Positions 12,853 to 16,044 of a stretch of DNA of 16,044 nucleotides are shown one piece after another. Numbering within the stretch: position 1 is the first letter of the stretch; each line of letters starts with the position of its first letter. The notes beneath the pieces are model-generated. The model had not been told where the DNA came from and ran no database searches. It was given only the letters and a program-made list of their open reading frames with translations. The position numbers and the translations under genes are program-made. Location: positions 1-16,044 of the forward strand of contig JANPCI010000479.1 in assembly GCA_031430875.1 (NCBI GenBank), read 5' to 3'. The DNA is from Sva-07 sp031430875. GTDB taxonomy: Bacteria; Actinomycetota; Acidimicrobiia; Acidimicrobiales; Ilumatobacteraceae.

Positions 12853-13995
12853 ATGGCACGTCGAGAGCAAGGCACAGGCTCGGTCTACGAGGACACGAAG
12901 CACCCTGGCCGATGGGTCGGCGAGGTCAAGGTCGCCGGCAAACGCCGACGGGTGTCAGGGACCTCGAAGGCCGATGCCAGTCGCAAGCTCCGCGCCCTCA
13001 CCGCCAAACGAGACACCGGCCAACGCGTCGCCGATCGGTCCGTCACCGTCGCCAACGCCGTCACCGAGTTCCTCGAGCGTGAGGTGCCGAACCGCAACCT
13101 CGCCCCGAAGACGCTGGAGCTGTACAACTGGACCGCCGACATCATCCGCGACGAGATAGGCGCCGTGCGCCTGGCGGACCTCACCGTCGACGACATCGAA
13201 GCGATGCTCGACCGGCTCGCCAACCGGAACGAGGCACCACTCGGCCGATCATCGCTCACCAAGGTCCGCGGCACCCTTCAACGATCCATCGCGTTCGCTG
13301 AACGACGAGGCAAAGCGATCCGGAACCCCGCACTCGCAGCCACGATCACGCCCACCGCTGCCCGCTCACAACCGAGACGCGCACTCGGCCCCGAGGACGC
13401 CCGAACCCTCCTCGCAGCGCTCAGGAACGAACGCAACGGGCTGATGTTCGCCCTGTCGCTACGGATCGGTCTCCGCCCAGGGGAGGCCGCGGCGCTGCAC
13501 TGGACAGACGTCCCCGGCAGCGTGGTGAACGTGTGTCGCGGCCTGCGCCGAATTGGCGGCCGCCCGGTCATCGTCGACGAGGTGAAGACGTCAGGGTCGC
13601 GACGCACGATCGAACTCCCGGACGACCTGGCCGAATGGGTTGCCGACCACCGCCGCCAGCAGCTCGCCGAACGCATCGCAGCGCCGGCATGGTCCGACGA
13701 ACGGCTCGTGTTCGCAACGACCGCAGGCTCCGTTGTCGATCCAACGAAGGAACGCCGACGCCTCACCACCATCTGCCACCGTGCGGGTGTCCCCACAGTT
13801 CGCCCGAACGAACTGCGTCACTCATGCGCATCGCTGCTCTCCGATGCCGGCGTCCCGTTGGAGCTGATCGCCGACCTCCTCGGCCACGCCTCGACCGACA
13901 TGCTGGACCGCACCTACCGTCACCGGCTGCGCCCAGTCGTCGACGTCGCAGCGCGTGCGACCTGGGCGACCCCGACCGGGCGAGCCTCGTCGTGA
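12853..13995 (+). CDS. Tyrosine-type site-specific integrase
   Basis: Tyrosine recombinases catalyse integration and excision between attP and attB through a covalent phosphotyrosine link. From ATG 12853 the protein has 380 residues. Residues 8-58 resemble an arm-binding AP2-like domain (GSVYEDTKHPGRWVGEVKV), 62-160 form the SAM-like core-binding domain, and 175-365 the catalytic domain. Catalytic residues visible are Arg208 in LRPGE, Lys245 in VKTSGSRRTIEL, Arg322 in NELRHSCASLL, His345 in LLGHAS and the nucleophile Tyr355 in RTYRHRLRPV. The first position of the HxxR motif is Asn319 rather than His, a change also known in pSAM2-like actinobacterial integrases. The frame continues upstream into the tRNA remnant, but that part is not coding in character, so the ATG at 12853 is chosen despite a weak GGACAGAG ribosome site. 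The stop overlaps the next gene's GTG. Confidence 0.93.
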   Translation: MARREQGTGSVYEDTKHPGRWVGEVKVAGKRRRVSGTSKADASRKLRALTAKRDTGQRVADRSVTVANAVTEFLEREVPNRNLAPKTLELYNWTADIIRDEIGAVRLADLTVDDIEAMLDRLANRNEAPLGRSSLTKVRGTLQRSIAFAERRGKAIRNPALAATITPTAARSQPRRALGPEDARTLLAALRNERNGLMFALSLRIGLRPGEAAALHWTDVPGSVVNVCRGLRRIGGRPVIVDEVKTSGSRRTIELPDDLAEWVADHRRQQLAERIAAPAWSDERLVFATTAGSVVDPTKERRRLTTICHRAGVPTVRPNELRHSCASLLSDAGVPLELIADLLGHASTDMLDRTYRHRLRPVVDVAARATWATPTGRASS

Positions 13996-14411
13996 CCACG
14001 ACTCATCACACGCTGACCGTCTACTGCCGATGCAGGAACCGCAAACGCCTCGCTCGACTGAGTCTCGCCGACCCTGCCGGTCTGCGGATCGAACGGTTTT
14101 ACGAGCCGCGGCCGTCGTCGAAACCAGTTGGCAAGCCGACCACGCGTGTCGACTCGTTCGCTGCCGACGGTCAGCTCTGCCTACTCTCGTCCTGCGCCTC
14201 CTGCGGGGACATCTGGGCAAGGCTCGACGTCGAACTTTGCAACCAGCTCCGCACGATCACCGCCGGCAAGAAGAACGCCACCATGACAGCGCCCGACTCC
14301 TGGCCAGTGACACGACAACCAACCTCGAAGGCCGATGCCACGGAGCGAGAACGGCAGATCGACGAAGCACGTGCGTGGGCATCGCGAAGCCCTGCCAGAA
14401 CCGAGGATTGA
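13992..14411 (+). CDS. Hypothetical Cys-rich protein, translationally coupled to the integrase
   Basis: No family is recognised. From GTG 13992, which overlaps the integrase stop in a GTGA arrangement, the protein has 139 residues. Cys12 and Cys14 lie in VYCRCRNRKRLARLS and Cys63, Cys68 and Cys71 in CLLSSCASCGDIWARL, with Cys83 further on. Two Cys clusters on short strands suggest a zinc-binding knuckle or ribbon. The middle (31-60) is basic and Pro-rich, and the C-terminal 25 residues (starting ATEREREQIDEA-like, residues 116-130) look helical and charged. An upstream extension in the same frame overlaps the integrase and is ignored. The coupling suggests that it acts with the integrase, perhaps in recombination directionality or in regulation, but the excisionase-like gene downstream is the more obvious candidate for that role. 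The stop lies inside a TTGACT that could be the -35 box of the next operon. Confidence 0.65.
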   Translation: MTTTHHTLTVYCRCRNRKRLARLSLADPAGLRIERFYEPRPSSKPVGKPTTRVDSFAADGQLCLLSSCASCGDIWARLDVELCNQLRTITAGKKNATMTAPDSWPVTRQPTSKADATERERQIDEARAWASRSPARTED

Positions 14412-14436
14412 CTAATAGCGTCAAAGATGCTTACAT
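14408..14436 (+). promoter_or_regulatory. Possible promoter for the excisionase-exonuclease-RecT operon
   Basis: TTGACT (14408-14413) and TTACAT (14431-14436) are 17 bases apart. TTGAC and GTCAA (14420-14424) also form an inverted repeat around TAATAGC, an operator-like dyad on the -35 box. The -10 hexamer matches the consensus at only three positions, so support is moderate. The remaining spacer to the next start (14437-14506) holds only short GC-rich dyads. Confidence 0.4.
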
Positions 14437-14506
14437 GGCCGTAGTTACAAGCTGATGCGCGAGCGCTGAACGGCGCCGAAAGCCCGGGCCGCGACCGGAG
14501 GAACCC

Positions 14507-14743
14507 TTGAAAGGGACCTCTGTGACCGCACGCCCACAACCCCGCAGTAGCGAACGAGAGCCGCTCGTCGTCAAGCCGGCGACCGCCGCTCGGATGCTCG
14601 ACTGCTCAAGAGCCGACATCTACAACCGCATCGCCCGCGGTGAACTCCGGCGATCGCCGCTCGGCAACTCGCGCTCCGTACGCATCCCCATCGAGGACGT
14701 CTACGCGCTCGCCGGCATCGAGTACAACGGCGATGCCGCGTGA
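14507..14743 (+). CDS. Excisionase-family / MerR-like winged helix-turn-helix DNA-binding protein
   Basis: This 78-residue protein fits the small HTH_17/excisionase family that supplies recombination directionality factors or AlpA-like activators. After a disordered N-terminus, residues 20-44 (LVVKPATAARMLDCSRADIY and onwards) form the helix-turn-helix, and 45-62 (GELRRSPLGNSRSVRIPIED) the wing that contacts the minor groove. The start is TTG 14507, with GGAGG 5 bases upstream; an in-frame GTG at 14522 preceded by AAGGGA is an alternative that removes only five residues. It lies two genes after the integrase on the same strand, as directionality factors often do. Its stop overlaps the next possible start (GTGA). 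DNA binding is well supported by the sequence; the role in excision rather than transcription control is inferred from the neighbourhood. Confidence 0.8.
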   Translation: MKGTSVTARPQPRSSEREPLVVKPATAARMLDCSRADIYNRIARGELRRSPLGNSRSVRIPIEDVYALAGIEYNGDAA

Positions 14744-14922
14744 GCGGCCGGACGCGAAGAGGGACGGGCCCGGTGAGCCCGTCCCTCTCGATCAACATCA
14801 TCGACGACGAATCGACAACCATCACCATAGCTCAACCTCGACCAAAGGCTGACACTCCATGGTGCGGCCCGTGCGTACTGGCCTGCTCGCCGTCCTCTTG
14901 CCGCTGCTTGAAGGTCGCGTGA
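14740..14922 (+). CDS. Possible small Cys-rich protein with a WCGPC motif
   Basis: The 60-residue frame begins with GTG overlapping the excisionase stop (GTGA) and ends with TGA overlapping the next gene's ATG (TGATG). This double overlap, together with GC-rich third positions in its last 20 codons, argues that it is translated. The C-terminal part holds five cysteines (42, 45, 49, 54, 56), including PWCGPC, which looks like a thioredoxin active site but without a thioredoxin fold around it, so zinc binding is more likely. The N-terminal part is Ser/Thr- and Ile-rich. Against it, a perfect 12-bp hairpin sits in its first codons, the central codons have lower third-position GC, and no known family is recognised. 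A start at GTG 14773 in the hairpin loop is also possible. Confidence 0.4.
   Translation: MSGRTRRGTGPVSPSLSINIIDDESTTITIAQPRPKADTPWCGPCVLACSPSSCRCLKVA
14758..14788 (+). terminator. Terminator-like hairpin after the excisionase gene
   Basis: A perfect 12-bp stem (AGAGGGACGGGC at 14758-14769 with GCCCGTCCCTCT at 14777-14788) encloses a seven-base loop, 15 bases after the excisionase stop. No T-run follows, which is common for actinobacterial hairpin terminators. Because further tightly packed genes follow on the same strand, it may be an attenuator that lowers expression of the recombination genes rather than a full stop. Confidence 0.55.
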
Positions 14923-15113
14923 TGGCCCACACCGAGCGCGAGGTCCTCGAACGCCTCGCTGAGCGGGCCGCAGCCCCGAACCGCTGCCCGGTCTGTGGTG
15001 ACCCCATCACAGCGTCCCGGATCCGTTGCGCCACGTGCCCGCCGCGGCCGCTCCCCGAGTCGTACCAGGCGGCCCGAACCCGGCTGCGTGAACTCCTCGG
15101 AGCATCCTCATGA
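14922..15113 (+). CDS. Small zinc-ribbon protein
   Basis: The 63-residue protein has a clear four-cysteine ribbon: Cys22 and Cys25 in RCPVCGDPI, and Cys36 and Cys39 in IRCATCPPRP. A charged helix precedes it (TEREVLERLAERAA, 4-17) and another follows (YQAARTRLRELL, 48-59). Such small ribbons are common in phage early regions, where they bind nucleic acid or a partner protein. ATG 14922 is chosen because AAGG lies 7 bases before it and because it overlaps the preceding stop (TGATG). The frame is open further up to ATG 14859, which would add 21 mostly hydrophobic residues (LLAVLLPLLEG); that start has only a distant AAAGG. The stop overlaps the exonuclease start by four bases. No specific function can be assigned. 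Confidence 0.65.
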   Translation: MAHTEREVLERLAERAAAPNRCPVCGDPITASRIRCATCPPRPLPESYQAARTRLRELLGASS

Positions 15114-15865
15114 GCGGCGCGACTCGCCGGATCGATTCCGGCCGCGGTCATCACTACAAGATGTCGGGCGACAAGGTCGATGGCGTCACCACGATCATCG
15201 GTAATGGTGTCCCCAAGCCGGCGCTCACCGCGTGGGCGGCGCGCATGGTCGCCTCGTACGCCTGGGAGAAACGCGAAGCGCTCCTCGAACTCGAACAGGA
15301 TGAAGCGGTCGACTTCCTCAAGGGCGCCCCGTTCCGTGACCGTGACCGCGCCGCACGCCGCGGCACCGAGGTGCACCGACTCGCCGAGCAACTGATCAGC
15401 GACCAGGAGGTTGACGTACCCGAGGAACTCGCCGGGCACGTCGACAGCTACATGAGGTTCTTGGACGAGTGGAAACCGGACCCGGTGCACGTCGAGCTCG
15501 TCGTCGGCCACCGAACCCACCGATGGATGGGCACCCTCGACCTGATCGCCGACCTGGGCGACGGGAACCGGTGGCTTCTCGACATCAAGACCACCCGGTC
15601 CGGGATCTTCGGTGAGACAGCGCTGCAGCTCGCCGCCTACCGCCACGCCGAGTTCTACGTCGATGACAACGGTGTCGAGCAACCCATGCCGAGCGTTGAT
15701 CGTGTCGGCGCGATCTGGGTGCGTGCCGACGGCTACGACCTCATCCCAGTCACCGCCGACGCCGCGACCTACTCGTACTTCCGTGCAGCCCAATTCGTCG
15801 CCACCTTCGCCGGACAGTCGAAGACCGTGATCGGCGACGCCATCTACCCCGAGGCCACACCATGA
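15110..15865 (+). CDS. PD-(D/E)XK exonuclease of phage (Cas4/RecB-like) type
   Basis: This 251-residue protein fits the phage PD-(D/E)XK nucleases that resect double-stranded ends to give single strands for an annealing partner. Visible landmarks are the N-terminal GVTTIIGNGVPKPALTAWAA at 25-44, His89 in RRGTEVHRLAEQL, Glu129 in HVELVV, Asp144 in MGTLDLIADLG, the catalytic Asp158 and Lys160 in LLDIKTT, and the QLAAY motif at 173-177 that marks RecB/Cas4-like members. The four-cysteine iron-sulfur cluster of true Cas4 is absent, and there are no CRISPR genes or repeats nearby, so a CRISPR role is unlikely. ATGA overlaps couple it to the zinc-ribbon gene before it and to the RecT-like gene after it, which strongly suggests a joint exonuclease-annealase recombination module. 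Confidence 0.88.
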   Translation: MSGATRRIDSGRGHHYKMSGDKVDGVTTIIGNGVPKPALTAWAARMVASYAWEKREALLELEQDEAVDFLKGAPFRDRDRAARRGTEVHRLAEQLISDQEVDVPEELAGHVDSYMRFLDEWKPDPVHVELVVGHRTHRWMGTLDLIADLGDGNRWLLDIKTTRSGIFGETALQLAAYRHAEFYVDDNGVEQPMPSVDRVGAIWVRADGYDLIPVTADAATYSYFRAAQFVATFAGQSKTVIGDAIYPEATP

Positions 15866-16044
15866 CCGCCATCGAACCCGTCAACCCGTCCAACCATCTC
15901 GCGACCGTGCTACCGATGCTCCCGGACATCGTCGAGTTCGCCAAGACGATCGCTAACACGGCGTTCGCGCCCGACTCGTACCGTGGGAAACCCGCCGAGA
16001 TTGCAGCCTGCATGGTGTACGCGCTCGAGCTGGGCATCGGCCCG
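15862..16044 (+). CDS. RecT-like single-strand annealing protein (partial, C-terminus off the right edge)
   Basis: Only the first 61 residues are in the window, starting at ATG 15862 in an ATGA overlap with the exonuclease stop. The segment IVEFAKTIANTAFAPDSYRG (23-42) followed by KPAEIAACMVYALELGIGP (43-61) matches the start of the RecT family, where a short helix is followed by a pattern of the form P-x-x-Y-R-G-K-P and then G-x-E-L-G-x-x-P. RecT proteins coat single-stranded DNA and anneal it to complementary strands in phage recombination. The neighbouring exonuclease makes the pairing expected for a two-component system. The fit is good, but the fragment is short, so other phage proteins with a similar N-terminus cannot be ruled out. 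Confidence 0.7.
   Translation, partial: MTAIEPVNPSNHLATVLPMLPDIVEFAKTIANTAFAPDSYRGKPAEIAACMVYALELGIGP

Larger units (their letters stand above)
12700..16044. mobile_element. Left end of an integrative element, probable prophage, inserted in tRNA-Pro
   Basis: From the tRNA-Pro junction to the right edge all genes run rightward. They are integrase, Cys-rich protein, excisionase-like HTH protein, small Cys-rich ORF, zinc-ribbon protein, PD-(D/E)XK exonuclease and RecT-like protein. Integrase next to a truncated tRNA 3' end marks an attL. The exonuclease-annealase pair is typical of phage early regions. No capsid, terminase, replication or conjugation gene lies in the window, so prophage rather than integrative conjugative element is an inference. 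The left boundary is approximate to a few bases, and attR with the rebuilt tRNA should lie beyond the window. Confidence 0.75.

Noticed and set aside
14740..14922. Thioredoxin from the WCGPC motif
   Set aside because: The frame is only 60 residues and lacks the strands and the cis-proline of a thioredoxin fold; the motif sits in a Cys-rich tail.
14822..15793. Long minus-strand open frame opposite the exonuclease
   Set aside because: It is antisense to genes with recognisable motifs and overlapping starts, and its translation matches nothing recognisable.
15110..15865. Cas4 as part of a CRISPR system
   Set aside because: The nuclease lacks the cysteine cluster of Cas4, no repeats or other cas genes are present, and it is coupled to a RecT-like gene.

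Overview
The window looks like high-GC actinobacterial DNA, most probably from the Acidimicrobiia (Ilumatobacter-like). The reasons are the tig-clpP-clpX-folC-ndk-mreBCD gene order, GTG/TTG starts, several start codons sitting directly behind a -10 box, and pSAM2-like integrase features. The genus is an inference from gene content; no rRNA or other marker gene is present.

Positions 1-8338 hold one leftward (minus-strand) housekeeping block. It encodes trigger factor, ClpP, the ClpX unfoldase, the folate enzyme FolC, nucleoside diphosphate kinase, and the cell-shape proteins MreB, MreC and a left-truncated MreD. Nascent-chain folding and proteolysis (tig-clpP-clpX) lead into metabolism and elongasome genes. 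Two of these proteins carry unusual low-complexity segments built partly on 15-bp tandem repeats: a Thr/Pro-rich insertion in the MreC beta domain and a His/Asp/Ser-Glu tail on trigger factor. A strongly C-rich transcript tract and a small family of 16-bp repeats separate folC from ndk.

Positions 8458-12631 are ordinary or accessory chromosome. They hold a small SH3-like basic protein diverging from tig, a leftward pair made of an acyl-CoA synthetase and a polytopic membrane protein, a rightward PNPOx-like flavoprotein, and a vapBC-type toxin-antitoxin pair. The toxin-antitoxin pair has a clear promoter, an apparently leaderless antitoxin start and a duplicated palindrome that could be its operator.

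At 12660-12706 lies the 3' part of a minus-strand tRNA-Pro(TGG) gene with no matching 5' half. Immediately to its right is a tyrosine integrase. This is the expected appearance of an attL junction, so 12.7 kb to the right edge is read as one end of an integrative element, probably a prophage. The element carries the integrase, a Cys-rich protein translationally coupled to it, an excisionase-like winged HTH protein, a small Cys-rich ORF with a WCGPC motif, a zinc-ribbon protein, a PD-(D/E)XK exonuclease and the start of a RecT-like annealing protein. All these genes run rightward and nearly every junction overlaps by 1-4 bases. The exonuclease plus RecT pair is a phage-type two-component recombination (SynExo) module, and the two Cys-rich proteins and one zinc ribbon around it are the least explained part of the window. 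No structural, packaging or conjugation genes are visible before the window ends.
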